The notes beneath the pieces were generated by a model. It worked only from the letters and a program-made list of their open reading frames with translations. It was not told the origin of the DNA and did no database searches. From Centroberyx gerrardi (taxonomy: Eukaryota; Chordata; Actinopteri; Beryciformes; Berycidae), in assembly GCF_048128805.1 (NCBI RefSeq), contig NC_136013.1, positions 7,262,102-7,326,101 on the forward strand: a DNA stretch of 64,000 bases, read 5' to 3'. Shown in pieces: positions 23,226 through 36,144 of the stretch. Both the position numbers and the translations under genes were made by a program. Every line of letters starts with the position of its first letter. The stretch's first letter is position 1.

Positions 23226-23528
23226 TTTCCCAAAGCAATAGCCAAACGCTCCCTATAGTCTGATCTTATGTGTGTGTGAGGAATATCAAACAGTTGGAGA
23301 CGATGCCAATATGAAATGACAGACTTCCCTATAATCCTCTCTGAAATAAGAAATCACTGCGCGTCCATTTAGGTGACAAGTGTGTTTCCCAAAGCAATAC
23401 ACACACAACAGCCCCACGCAGTCTCATCTTATTTGAGTGTGAAGAATATCAATCAGTTGGGGACGTGGGCAGCATGAGATGACAGACTTCCCACCCTCTC
23501 TGAAATCAGAAATCACTGCGTGTCCCCA
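23226..23528 (+). repeat. Imperfect tandem duplication (about 159 bp period)
   Basis: Unit 1 from 23226 and unit 2 from 23385 share TTTCCCAAAGCAATA, TCTTAT.TG.GTGTGA.GAATATCAA, CAGTTGG, ATGACAGACTTCCC, CTCTCTGAAAT, and AGAAATCACTGCG. Identity about 75-80% by eye. Confidence 0.75.
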
Positions 23529-23988
23529 TAATAACCTGTTAGTGGTGACTGGGACTCCCCCCGGGCTGTTACTGGGAACAGTAACTGGGAACTGGGAACA
23601 TTTATCCACCTCTCTCCAACTTGCTCCACGGAGAGTCTAGGGAGCAAGGGGAGCTTTGCATCCATGTGTTGCAGATAAGAAAGTCTGCGTTCACAGTACA
23701 GCACCACTATATGATGTTTTTTTTTTGTTTGTTTGTTTTTTTTTTCTGAATGACCACAAAGAGGAATCAGCGGATGGATTACAGCCAAGGCGTCTCAATC
23801 CACTTCCAATTACTTGTCTCTTGATATAAGATGTGTTTTGATGTTCAGGCCCATTGATACAAAGCCATGTATGCTATCAAGTTGCAATGAATTTTACGCG
23901 GATGGATCTGATTAGAGTTAAGTCTGATAGGCAAAACACATGTGAAGTGCCGGCTCATTGCGTGGAAAATACAGGCTGTAAATCAAGA

Positions 23989-24162
23989 CAATAATAATAA
24001 TAACAAGAATAATCATACTAATAATACTAATAATACGAATAATAGCCTACTATATACTATTATTATAATAATTATTCTAACAAGTCGTATAATAATAATA
24101 GCCTAATAATAACAATAACAGCAATAATAATTATAATTATAATAATAATAATAATAATAACT
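23989..24162. repeat. Degenerate AAT-rich tract
   Basis: Interrupted AAT and ATT triplets over about 170 bases. Confidence 0.85.
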
Positions 24163-24867
24163 GACCATGTATGATAAAATACTTTCAATAATAAATATAA
24201 TAGTAAAATGTATAAATGTTGGCCTACCAAGAGCGTCGTTATAGGCTGTGTACAGACAGACCCGGTTGACTGCTTGAAATCTTTTTTAAAGTCTGACTTC
24301 GACTGATATGTTGTCCCTGTTTTTTTTTAATTTCTTTATTTTATTTATTTCCTATTTTTTACTTGTCTGTTCTCTGTTTTTTTTATTTCTATTTTTTTTA
24401 ATTATGTATTAGCTGTTTATTTTTTATTATTCTTTATTTTTTTGTAATTGCTAATTATCCTTAATATAATAATGGACTTCAACCCGTTTACGTCTCTGCA
24501 TGCAAGTGATGTCCCAATTTCTGCTTTGTAATGCCTCAACGATGCAAATGATGTTAAGTGAGCCAGTGTAGGCCCACTTCTAGGTGTGTTTAGGCCTGTT
24601 TTTGTTTTAGTGTGTAGATATCCCTACAGCCTGTACAGGCCTGCTGCAGCCTGCTGCAGCCCTGAAGGATATTGGATATAATAAAGTGAACGTTCAAGCA
24701 AAACAGATAAAGACAGTAGAGATATTTGGAAACCCAGACTAGCCTAGGCTGTTTAAAGAAAATAAAGAAACAATAAGACCCGCGCCTTAACGTGATCACA
24801 GGCGTTTTAGACTGTTATTAAAAGATTATGATGGCTGATGGATCAATGGAGGGGGAATCCACTCCTT

Positions 24868-24910
<43 letters not shown>

Positions 24911-24932
24911 CCATCATCATCCCCATCATCAT
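24868..24932. repeat. (CAT)n microsatellite
   Basis: About 20 CAT units with two CCC interruptions. It creates spurious poly-His and poly-Asp open frames on the two strands. Confidence 0.95.
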
Positions 24933-25170
24933 TCGTCTTTACTGAGGAGAAAAGCACGTGACAGGTGCTACAGAGAATATTTAAATGCTGATAAATCAAA
25001 ACGTTTGACAGCATAACATTTCGATCTCTATTCAATAGTCTCTATCGCATTATTTCACTCGTGAATAATTTGATTTCACAACTAAATGAGATACCGATGT
25101 CTTCGTTATTCATCACCGATCTCATTTGGAAATAGTTTGGTTACTGATGAGCATCGAAGTGATGGGCAAA

Positions 25171-25370
25171 CCCACTTTAACCTCCTTTTTTTGGCAGAAT
25201 AGAGTTTACTCACTTCGTTAGGCTCAGATGAATCTTTATGAGGTCAAACCGATACTGATAATGTAATGAGAGCATCTTTTACTAAAGAAAAAACGATTTT
25301 CTGTAAATATTATTCATTTTTGTTTGATTTTTGATTGTTTATATGATAATCACCGACAGGAGGTCACAGT
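25171..25370 (-). repeat. pax9-upstream repeat family, copy P1 (reverse)
   Basis: Plus strand: GGCAGAATAGAGTTTACTCAC, then AATCTTTATGAGGTCAAACC, CGATTTTCTGTAAA and ATAATCACCGACAGGAGGTC. The reverse complement matches copies P2 and P3. Confidence 0.65.
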
Positions 25371-26151
25371 TTAGCATGTCCACCTTTTATTTACCACAAC
25401 ACCACGAGTGATACTAAACTCCAAAATGCAATCGTCGATGGAGAGGAATCTGGATGTTTTTGGGGGCGAAGAAAACGTTTAATGACTTTGCAGATCTTCC
25501 TTGTACTTTTTCGATCAGGCTTAATCGAAATCCTGAAGCAATCAGCAGCTCGTTCGCCTGTTTCAGATTTTAGCTGGTATAAAGTGACACACAGTCCCAG
25601 ACTTACAAACCAAAATGCATAATTGTTTTTTTTTTTGTTTTTTTTCTCAAGAATTAATAGGCTACACTGCGTTACATTTCTCTCAAGGTGCTGCAACTGC
25701 AGAGAAAAATGTTCCTCATGTCTTCACTTGCTGAAAATGCTGAAAATTGAGTGGAAAAAGCAGTCATGGAGAGGATAGTTGAGGTGGGAGTGGTTGTATC
25801 ACAGCTTATAACTGTAACTATTTTCAACGGGATGTAAACTAACTGAGCAATTTGTTGCCACCATTCGCCGTTTTCTTTCGTCTATTCAAACGACTTCACG
25901 GCGTCTCGAATCTAGAAACAAAACAACACAAGGAAAACCTATACAAACATTTATCATTGTCTTATTTGGAATTGTATATAAGCTCATCCTCTCCCATAAA
26001 ACACGTGAACTGGATTCTAGACCATATTTGCGTAAACGAATTAAAACTTGGAGGGTGATAGGCCTAAACATAAGGTCAGAGGTGTCCATCTTCATATCAT
26101 GTAATTGGTTTCAGGCAGTGATGTGTTGATAAATACAACTGTGAGTGAACT

Positions 26152-26365
26152 TTGACCTCCAGTCAGTGATCATCATAAGGCAAACAACGACCATTATAAA
26201 GAAAAATCGACTACATTCTCAGAAAACGGTTATGGTTTATGTTTTTCCCTATTTTCATATAACTTCCATCGGTTTCAGCCTACTTCTGGCCTGCTATAAA
26301 TTTACCTCATAAAGATCCATGTCAGCTTGGTGAACTCTATTCCACAAATATAAAGGTGGGTAAGC
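26152..26365 (+). repeat. pax9-upstream repeat family, copy P2 (forward)
   Basis: TTTGACCTCCAGTCAGTGAT, AGGCAAAC, CAGAAAACGGTTA, ATAACTTCCATC, CCTCATAAAGATCCATGTCA, GTGAACTCTATTCCACAAAT, AAAGGTGGGTAA. Confidence 0.65.
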
Positions 26366-27289
26366 TGATTTTAGTCGGACTTACTTTCCACTTCATGATG
26401 TTTTTTTGGTGTATATCCTTTGTCATTCAATGTACCTCCAGGACTCTTAAGGTAGGCTACAGAAATCTTCTAAAAAAGCACCTCACAAAGCATTTTTGGC
26501 CTTCATGCCTCTTTGCTCATCTTGAGTCAATAAGGACTTCCAGCCCGTGAAAACAATGCGAGCCAAACACCGGCACTTTCACATTACAGAGAGAGAAAGC
26601 CTGTGATATAAACAGATTGGCCTACAAGTGCAGACATCCAGGCAGCGCAGCGACAGCAGCATCACGATCCTGTTGGGACAAGAGCTTAGCTTTGTTTGCT
26701 GAATAGATTTTTAAAACAGAAAGAAAGGTAAATAAAAAAACCCTGAGAGTTTCATGTCTGCAAACAGATAAGATGAATAAGAAAATGAATGCAGAGGCCT
26801 GCGATTATTTTCTAGAGACCGATTGGAAGAAATTTGATAATTATCATCATCATTATGTTGATGCAAAGCCTCAGTAGAATATAGGCCTAATCAATGTCGT
26901 TGGTGCATTTATATTTCGCATCGCCCAATAATTTAATGGCATTAATTGAGGTACGTTATCTTGTTTTCAATCAAGTTTATATATATATAATTATTATTTT
27001 AGTACATTTGTAAAGTGGAATAAAGTTGGAGACAGAACAACTTGCTAAAAAAAGGGGAAAAAATCACAGCAGTTTTAGACAGAAGAAAGTTGATGTACAA
27101 GTCTGTTCTGGAGGGGGGCGCCACTGATGCTGCTCAACATGAGAAACCCAACAATGTGTCAGAGAATTATACTATTTTCAAAATGTTTCTCAAGCATTAG
27201 ATTAGAAAAATGGTATGTAGATTACCAAAGCACAATGAAACTGTGTGACGCCATCACTAGTGCAAATTTTGCGCATAATATCCAAAGAG

Positions 27290-27292
<3 letters not shown>

Positions 27293-27336
<44 letters not shown>
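27293..27336. repeat. (CA)n microsatellite
   Basis: About 22 perfect CA units. Confidence 0.95.
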
Positions 27337-27337
<1 letters not shown>

Positions 27338-28287
27338 GTGGTTGTGTGTGTGAAGCAGACAACTAGCCTCTGTGGCCTGCCTGGCTGCTGAGCACAGCAT
27401 AAAAATCCACTATACATCTAGCAGGATTTTGATGTTACAGCCAATAAAGCAGATTACCAAAGCAACACCGTATGTTTTGTTCAATTTATATGTTGCGTAG
27501 CCGAGTAAATAAGTACGTGAAATACGCTTTTGTCTTGAAATATGATTCTTATTTGCAAATATGGTTACACCACAATCTCGGTTCAAATGCAAAACTTGTA
27601 TTTGCTATAGGCCTACCTGAACAAGCAAACGATATAAGCCTCGTGATATTCCTGAAGCCATTATCACACAGGAAGACGAGGCAGCCTGTTTCTGTATCAC
27701 TTTCCAAGTTCACAGGGAGGGAGAACATGAGCTGAGGCGGAGGGAGCGAGTCGGCCTGCTGCAGAAAGCTCTCAGTCCATCGTTACACAATCTGCCTGAC
27801 AAGTGATGCGTTGCCTTCACTGGCGGTATGAACAATTCAATTCGACATGGACAATTTTAGGCTTGTGAACTACACAGGCATATGACAGCCATATAGTCTT
27901 TAGAAATCATGCGTGCAAGGTTATTAGCATTGTGACGTTCACGGTCTCTCAGTTGAGTAAATAGCGAAAAATGTACCTGAATTTGAGTAAAGGTCGCATA
28001 CAGTAGCCTGAATTTCTTATTTATCAAAGAAGATGTGTTCACGGGAATGGGAGCGGATTAAATATACATTTAATACACTGCAAATGTGAAACATCCCATA
28101 GACATCCGATAGGAAGCGCAACGTATCCTGAGGGGATAATGATAAGCATATGAGGCACCTTAATAGTTCCCACTTTGTTAAATGGGCAGTTCAGCGATAA
28201 AAGTAAAATATTGTAGTAAAAAAAACAATATATATATTGTTATCATTATTATTTTTTTTTTTATTTTCATTATTATTATTAATAACA

Positions 28288-28405
28288 ACAACGACGACGA
28301 CGACGACGACGACGACAGTATTTGGATTTAACTATTGATATAATAATAACAATAACAGTAATAATAACTAATAATAATCCTAATAATAATAATAATAATA
28401 ATAAT
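28288..28405. repeat. (ACG)n and (AAT)n microsatellites
   Basis: An ACG array at 28288-28317 (CpG-containing, unusual in vertebrate DNA) and AAT units at 28373-28405. Confidence 0.9.
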
Positions 28406-28973
28406 GTGTCAATCACTGTCAGTCATGATTTGCAAAGTAAAATCGCAATAATTATTCTGAAAGTAATAATCATCTTTTTGCCACTAGATGAGAATTTTAA
28501 ATAAACTTCAATTTTTTTCAACCAGCGATATAATTAAACATTTTCCAATGATCCCATGAAGTTCTGAAATCTCATTGACAGAGAAGACTTTGGACGCGTA
28601 AACGCATAAAAAAGAGGTGACGGCCCCCGCTGCGCAGTCTCAGGTGCCTATAGGGGATCGACATTAGGTTTTATCAGTGAAGTGCTCTCCTGCCTCCTCA
28701 CTGGAAGCAGGAGAGCGTCTTTATCCCGGGTGGCTCAGCCTGAACCCTGAAGATCTAGTACTTTGGGGAGACCTTTGATCCCCCACAACTGACCTTTTGT
28801 TATTTCAGCCACCGGAAGCACCTCAATGGAAACAAGTTGAGCACGTTTCCCAATGGTAAACATTATCCTTGACGCATTAGTGGGGAGGAGTGGGGGGGGG
28901 GTGGAGGGGGCGACCTGGGGGAGAGACCACAACCAGTCATGTAGTGGTAAATGTAAATAAAAAACTGGGTTAA

Positions 28974-29226
28974 CTGACCTCCAGTCGGTGATCACCACAG
29001 GGCAAAAAACCCTTAATATAAACAACAATATATATAATTTCCAGAAAATCGTTAATTTAATGCTTTTGCCCCCTTAAAAGGCCCCATATCTATCTCCATG
29101 TAACTTGCATCAGTGTGATAACGGTTTATACGCTCTACATAATGTGCATTTACATCATCGAGATTTATGCCAGCCTAAAAAGGTGAGTAAACTCCATTCC
29201 ACAAATAAAAAATTTAGGTGGGTTTA
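28974..29226 (+). repeat. pax9-upstream repeat family, copy P3 (forward)
   Basis: CTGACCTCCAGTCGGTGATC, GGGCAAAA, CAGAAAATCGTTAA, GTAACTTGCATCAGTGTGAT, GATTTATGCCAGCCTAAAAA, GTAAACTCCATTCCACAAAT, TTAGGTGGGTTT. Confidence 0.65.
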
Positions 29227-30436
29227 CCCTCCACGACATCCCTGCCCACATATACAGGGAACACCCATAGTGCTGGAGAGCTGTGCGCGCTGAAACAAAT
29301 ACTGAAGAATACTTTGTGTATTATTATTTTCCCCTCAGACTCGTTTTGATGCTTAATGCCTATTGATAGTGCAGAGATTTCCATCAATATTCCTAACTAG
29401 CAGTGCTGCAGAGGGGGAGTGTTTGGTGTTTACACAGCGTTGATCCCTTTAAATTCTACGGCATGGAGACGAAGGTCACTGTTGTTCCGTGGCCTTTTGC
29501 AGTATGACATGGGAAAACCGAAAGCATGTGTCAGGCGGGGGGAAAAGATTCAAAGCGCTAACTTATGGTGTGTGTTTGTTTCTCGTGTCGGCAAGCAACA
29601 AATCTCTCTTATTACTCGCGAGTGGAGTTTCTATAGAGCGAGTCAATAGATGCAGAGCTAGTCAAGTTAAACATAATCCTCGTTTTATTGTTTCGTAATA
29701 GCCTATCCGAAGTTCTTAGGCATTTGATTATACTTTAAACACAAAGCTTCACATAAATACGTAAAGAGTTGTTTCTTCATCATATCAGGGCTATAAGAGC
29801 GTATTCTTAACGCTTGCTGTGCGTAATTGGCAAAGAATGGCAACGTTTGGCCTATCCGGTGCAAAGCCTATCAATGCAATTCAATTAGACCTACGTTTTG
29901 ACAAGAAAAAGTGAAAATGATGTAGTAAAAAAAATACTTAAGGATGAATGTTCGTTATACCTACGCCTAAACAGTAGCCTATAAATCAAATAATCAATAT
30001 TAAATTCTCGAGCGTCATATGCAACATGTTCCTGTATTTTAGGTTTAACTCTGACAGTTATTTCCAAATTCCAAGACCAGGCAAATTCTTTCAAAAGGTT
30101 TAAGATGTTTGTCTTCTGATGACCTCATTTTGAGCAAAATATCATCCTGTGTATGGTTTATTTTTTTATGTGTATTAAGTATTTCAAGTTTAAGTTATTA
30201 TATGTTTATAAGTAGGTTAAGTAGCAGTCGATTGTTGATGCGTAATGGACAATCAAAACATACAAACTGGGATTAGCGCTCATTTCTCCAACGCACGGAG
30301 ATACGATTTATAACCATCACCCTGTCAATTACATTACTGAAAACCAACCATTCCTTTCCTGCCAGCTCCTTAATGATGCCATTCAAATGAATGATAAGCA
30401 GGGATGCAGTGGAGGGTGAAGGCACCTAAACTCATG

Positions 30437-30650
30437 TTACCCACCTTTCTATTGGCAGAATAGAGTTTACACACATTTTTAGTCTGATATTAATATTTAT
30501 GACACATTCATTGTAAAAATCAAACTAAATAGGATCAAACTAGTACAAGTTACACGAGCTTATTTGTATTTTAAGGAAAAATACATATTCTGAAAATATT
30601 AATGATTTCTGTTTTTATAGGTGATGTTTGCCTTGTGATGTTCACAACCC
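30437..30650 (-). repeat. pax9-upstream repeat family, copy P4 (reverse)
   Basis: Plus strand: TTACCCACCTTTCTATTGGC, GAATAGAGTTTACACAC, AATATTTATGACA, GATCAAACTAGTACAAGTTA, GATGTTTGCCTTGTGATGTT. The most diverged member. It ends about 220 bases before the CCAAT cluster. Confidence 0.6.
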
Positions 30651-30866
30651 GGAGCTTTTTTACGCACCTTTCTATTTACGGCCACATCACTGTTGATAAG
30701 TGAAGATCTGATCCAGAATCACAATCTTGATATTGCATTATACTCACCCTATCTGTCTCAATAACAAACGCAATTCATGGTGGTATATCCCCGCTTTGGT
30801 TTCTGATGGACGAGAGGAGGAGGGAGGGGAGACTCGGTACGGGACATGTCATGTCAAAGTTTTGGA

Positions 30867-30922
30867 CCAATGGGAAAGCTGCTCTGCGCTATCTCGAAAT
30901 TCTATTGGCGAACCGAACCAAT
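30867..30922 (+). promoter_or_regulatory. Candidate pax9 promoter: cluster of three CCAAT boxes
   Basis: CCAAT at 30867-30871 and 30918-30922, plus an inverted ATTGG at 30904-30908, about 235-290 bases upstream of the pax9 ATG. No TATA box stands out. NF-Y-type clusters with this spacing are common in TATA-less promoters. An open frame over 30846-31268 looks incidental. Confidence 0.5.
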
Positions 30923-31153
30923 CAGAGGGGCAGAAGTCTTGGAAGTCCAGCCCACTGATTTCTCCAGATTGAAATGTAAGCCTGTCTCCAGCGCCGTCAG
31001 GAAACAGATCGAGAAATTTGTCCCTCTCGTTCCTTATCGCACAAGAGGATTTCCTGGACGCGATTTTGGACACTGGACACGCTGGACGCTGAGCAGGACC
31101 CACACAGCAGGCACAAACCTGACACCGTATTCATCTTTTGTGGATACAACACA

Positions 31154-31157
31154 ATGG
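31154..31157 (+). CDS. pax9: pax9 coding exon 1 (start codon plus one base)
   Basis: ATGG followed by a perfect GTAAGT donor at 31158-31163. Only the initiator methionine and one base of codon 2 are encoded here; the rest of the exon is 5' UTR of uncertain start. Confidence 0.9.
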
Positions 31158-33728
31158 GTAAGTTTAATGTTGGATCGTTTTCTTGTCAGGGATGGAGCAA
31201 ACGGTCCGTCCAAACGGCAAGGTGGGGAAAAAAAGAGAGATATTGTCTGTATTGTTGTGATGGGTTAGTTTAGCCGTAACTCGAGCGGGAATAAAACACC
31301 AGGCAGGCATTATTACATGTGTCAGTTATGCTGGAAGTTTGGCACTGACCACTGGCTATTCGTGTGAGCTTTAGCCCACGATAGCAAACAGAAAGCTATT
31401 CGTTACTTCTTATCCAAACACCATAACTCATGATAATAGGCCTATATTTCGGAGTAAACACATTTGGTGAACTCATTTAACATTATAGCCCGAAAAGATC
31501 GCGCGCTGTAGTTGTTTAAAGGTGTGAATTTGTGTGTGTGTTTAAAGTTTTTTTGTGTGTTTTTTTTTAATAAACAAGATTAAATATAGGCTATGGGTTA
31601 CAGCCTGCCTTTATAAATCACAACCTCACTGGAATAACACGATTGAAATAACAATTTAACACTGTAGGCCTACACCTTTTCTAGTTTTCTTTTCTATTTG
31701 ATTTTCTACAATGAACACTAGAAATCAGTTAGAAATAGCAGGCTTAATAACTAGGCCTACTAATTTATCGTAGGCTACTAGCCTAGATTAATCTAGGCCT
31801 CGGATTGGTTACGAACCACACTTCGCCTAATAGCTGTTGTATTTTTCTGCCCCTTTGTATGTTTTAATGAAACCAGAGCCAGCCTTCGGCGAGGTGAACC
31901 AACTAGGCGGTGTTTTCGTGAACGGCAGGCCGCTTCCCAACGCTATCCGACTCAGGATAGTGGAGCTGGCCCAGCTCGGGATTCGACCCTGCGACATAAG
32001 CAGGCAGCTCCGCGTCTCCCATGGGTGCGTCAGCAAGATCCTGGCCCGGTACAACGAGACCGGCTCCATCCTCCCGGGCGCCATCGGAGGCAGCAAACCA
32101 CGGGTCACCACCCCAACCGTGGTCAAGCACATTCGGACATACAAGCAGAGAGACCCGGGGATTTTTGCCTGGGAAATCCGGGACAGGCTACTCGCCGACG
32201 GGGTTTGCGACAAATTCAACCTGCCGTCCGTCAGCTCCATCAGTCGGATCCTCCGCAACAAGATCGGGAATCTGTCCCAGCAGAGCCAGTATGAGTCGGG
32301 CAAGCAGGGGCCTCATCCACCGCCACAGCCTACGTTACCGTACAACCACTTGTACTCATATCCAACACCCAAAGTGCCCACTCCTCCCGGCATGCCCACC
32401 CTTCCTGGACACATGGCCATGCACAGGATATGGCCTTCCTCGCACTCTGTTACAGATATTCTGGGGATACGGTCTATAACAGAGCAACAAAGTAAGCATG
32501 GCTCCCTGGAGGGCAGTTGCATTTCTCCAGTTTAATCCACAAAATGTGTAATGTAGTTTTGAAGGCTTTGAAGGCGTGCAAGAGTGTGAGTGTGTGTGTG
32601 TTTGAGAGAAAGAGAGGATCTATTTTTTCCCACTGATGTACCCTAATTGTTTTTATAGGCCCAAAACTAACTACTGGAAGATTAGAAATTCATAGGCCTC
32701 TATGGAGTGAGACTAAATGCCATTTGACCTCCTGGCTGATAGTGATTTGGAAGCAGGCAGGTAACTAACGCTGCTAGTTCAGGAACAGATGGTCCAGCTT
32801 GCAGTAATAATTAAGAAGCGGATGTGGAATATTAGAGGGACAACGAAGGGAAAGGCGCAGCGGTGAGATGAACTGCATCAAAATGAGGTGTGCTGAATGT
32901 TTGCCATGACTGAGAGCCAGACATTTTGTGCCAGGCTGAGCATTCAGCAGTTTTTAGACACAAACGGGATTTGCCTTTTGTGGAGTCTGGGTGTGATACT
33001 CAGTTGCAGGCCTCAAGCGTCAGCTCGAGTTAAGAGAGTTTCTACTGCATCGCTCATTTTTGTCGTATATTGTGTCACATGCAGGCAGATCAGTTTTGTT
33101 TGCACTCAATAAGACCACAACTGTTTTGGAAACAGTGATATAGGATCCACCATAAATCACTGTTAATGGTAGGCTCGTTGTTGTGAAATGGATTTTTCTG
33201 AGAGCGTGTTTCTCGTGTCAGAGAGGGGAGTGCTGTCAGTCCGCCGTCCCGTCCTGCTGTCAGGACGCAGGCTGCCATGCAGAAACTTGCCCCGGTCCTC
33301 TGCAGTGCCATGCAGACTTAACTCGGGCAATCCAAACAAGACAAATGCAAGGCAGATATTCATGCTGAACAAGAAATCGCAAGGGAGGAATGTGTTCTCA
33401 GAGGCTGCCTTTATAAACAATTTATGCATTTCCAAATTATTAGCAGATGTTTGTGGCAGGTTTTTGAAAGCCGGAATAAGTATAACGTACTTTCAACGAC
33501 GTGAGGCCTTTTTTTTTACGCCACAACCATTTCACCAGCCATAGGATTTCATTAAAAAATGAAATTATATATCAACATTTATAGAGAATGGCAGGTATGA
33601 ACGTAGGCTACCTATTATATTGTAGCCCATAATTTTTAAAAATCAAGACAAGATGCATAGGCTTAATATCAATAGGCTATTGGTGTTTTCACTTACGATA
33701 ATATTTCCAGAGTTTTCTGCAATATGCG

Positions 33729-33778
<50 letters not shown>

Positions 33779-36107
33779 GGGGCTTATATGTCTATAGGCT
33801 ACATAGAGTAGACTAAATTGCTGTGGGTGAATTCAATCATATACATCAAAAATAACATTTCAAGATGTACGCGAAACGTAGATTTAAAAAGCACTCTTTA
33901 GGCGGATCGAGTTACAACATTGGTGGGCTTGCTTTTCCCATTCTGAACGTTGGGAACCGTGTATAATATAATATCCATCACGCACAAAGGGGGAAACGGT
34001 TAAAGTAAATCTAATTTGTCCTTGACAGGAAGGCGTTTGGTGGGCTAAATGTTCCTGGCTATCCCACCAGAGAGTCGTCTTACCTCGGTCCATCTTGAAC
34101 TGCGCTTCAGTCTGATATTTAGGAGACACGCTGCAAAAAAATGTCCATTTTAACAAGTCATTTAGTCTCATTCAGTCTAAACATCTTAATTTCTTCAAAG
34201 TAAGTGCAAAAAAACCTGGCAAATTGAATCGAGATAATTCCATTTGGTTCCAATGCAGTTTGACTTGACTGATTTTTCTGTCAATATCTTGTAAAAAAAA
34301 CCCAAACAAAATCAAACAAACAAAAAAACAAACAAAAACAAAAAAAAAAACAGAGTGAGGCAGATCACTCCAAGATTATTGATTCAAGGCAACTCTTGAA
34401 ACAGGTTGACTTGCATTGCAAACGAGTGAAATTATCTAACCCACTGAGATTGTAAGATATTATTGTATGTGCAGTGCGATATTATCATTTTTACTTCTTT
34501 TAAGAAAAATGAGATTTTAAGATTCTGTACATTACTTGTGGATTACTTGTTAAAATGGATAGTTTTTTATTTTTTATTTGAGCAGCTGTTTGAAAGAACT
34601 CTACGCACACGAAGGCCCATCGGCTTATCAGCTATTGTTTGTGCGGAAAATGACAAATGACGGTGCTGTTGTTATAGGGCCAGGATTTATTATAGCTTAT
34701 GCAACCTGGTGAACCTGTGGCTTAGACCTGGGCCTGTTGGGTCGCGAGGTGATTGCATGAGAAGCAGTCGCCTATGCAGGTCTATTCTTTAATCCGCTCT
34801 GACTTCCCTCTCTTCTCTTCTGTCTCTCTTTTGCCCCCCAGTTAGTGACAGTCCATCCTTTTCCAGCGCCAAACTAGAAGAATGGAGCGCTATAAACAGG
34901 ACTAATTTTCCACCAGCAAGCTCTCCACTAGTCAATGGCGTGGATAAATCGCATTTAGAACCTGAAGCAAAATACACACAGGTAAAAAAAAATGGACACC
35001 TCTCATTTTTTTAGCACTAACCTCCAGCACTGAGATCTGCAACACAGTGAAACAGCCTGTAATAGCCTGGCAATGGTCTAACTGTCTTGATTATCTAATA
35101 ATTAAATAATTACATGCCCTGGACATTTCTCTTTCACGATATTAATACGCTCCTCCTGTAGCTGCTAGTGGGTGCATTTTATTTTTTTGTTTTTGGCTTT
35201 ACGCAGTCGGTGTATTTCCTATAGGCCTGCTATACGGTCGATGCCTTGTATGAATCAGTAGATTGCAAATTATTTGAATAATATAGGTTTAACAGTCCTA
35301 GATAGTCATCCTCATTACTTTTTTGCAATATGTATCTTTTAGAAATTAATTTTAGCCTGCTTAACAGTCAGCCTGCATTCCCATAAGGAAACTAGATTGG
35401 TTAGACCCATAAGGAAGTTTAATGTTTTAAATTTAAAAGGAAATTAATATAAATCTGTCTGTTTCCGCTTCCCTGCTAAATTCCTATTATATATTTTGGT
35501 AGGTCAGAGGTTTTAGCGCCTAGATAAGGTCTTGGGCCAAGATACTGAACTGCATGGAGAGGAACCATTACTACTGATTCATTTGACTTATCCCAGATTT
35601 GTAGACCAACGATAGTAGGCTATTTTGTCTAAAGAAGAACTGTCGTGCAATAGGCCTAAAGCTTCAGGGAGAAAGCATTATTCTGCATGGAGTTATGAAG
35701 GTCGATGGTTAGATTTGAAACGGTCAAATCCAACGTGATCAATGTAAAAAGAAGCAGGGTCGAGGTCAATTTACCTGTCAACGCAGTGATTGCAGTTCAT
35801 TGAAATTGTGTCTAAATGGATGGATTTTCTCTAAAGGACTTAACAAATATTTCAAGTTTTCCTGTTTTTAAATTGTTGTGACTATCCGTCACACGCTGAG
35901 TCTTAATTAAATTTACCTTAGTCCTGGTGTCAAGTCTTGGTTGTTCGCTTTAAATATGCGTTTATTTTGAGTGTTTTGATTTATTTATTTTTATCAGTGG
36001 TTACATTTGTATCAAAGACTCATTTTCGACAGGCTATATAAAAACGTCTCATCAGGCCTATTTTGGTTTTCTAGAAGAGGCAACAAATAAGAGGCTGTGA
36101 TGACAGC

Positions 36108-36144
<37 letters not shown>

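Larger units (their letters stand above)
16610..30850. other. nkx2.9-pax9 shared upstream region (about 14 kb)
   Basis: No supported gene. It holds the nkx2.9 proximal block, shared element copy B, duplications at 18.76 and 23.23 kb, a teleost repeat at 19290-19640, B-box repeat copy 2, triplet arrays, a (CA)n, and the four-copy family at 25.17-30.65 kb. Balanced-composition stretches at about 22980-23215 and 27640-27830 could be enhancers. Confidence 0.6.
32492..34841 (+). other. pax9 intron 2 (2350 bp)
   Basis: Contains a (CA)n array at 33731-33776 and a transposon-like repeat at about 34128-34440. No additional exon recognised. Confidence 0.85.

Noticed and set aside
24826-25035. Poly-Asp / poly-His open frames
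   Set aside because: Produced entirely by the CAT microsatellite.
30846-31268. 140-aa open frame across the pax9 promoter and 5' UTR
   Set aside because: No domain is recognisable and it runs through the CCAAT cluster and the exon 1 donor.
31867-31876. In-frame ATG at the head of pax9 exon 2
   Set aside because: It lies before the acceptor AG; splicing from ATGG gives the conserved MEPAFGE start.
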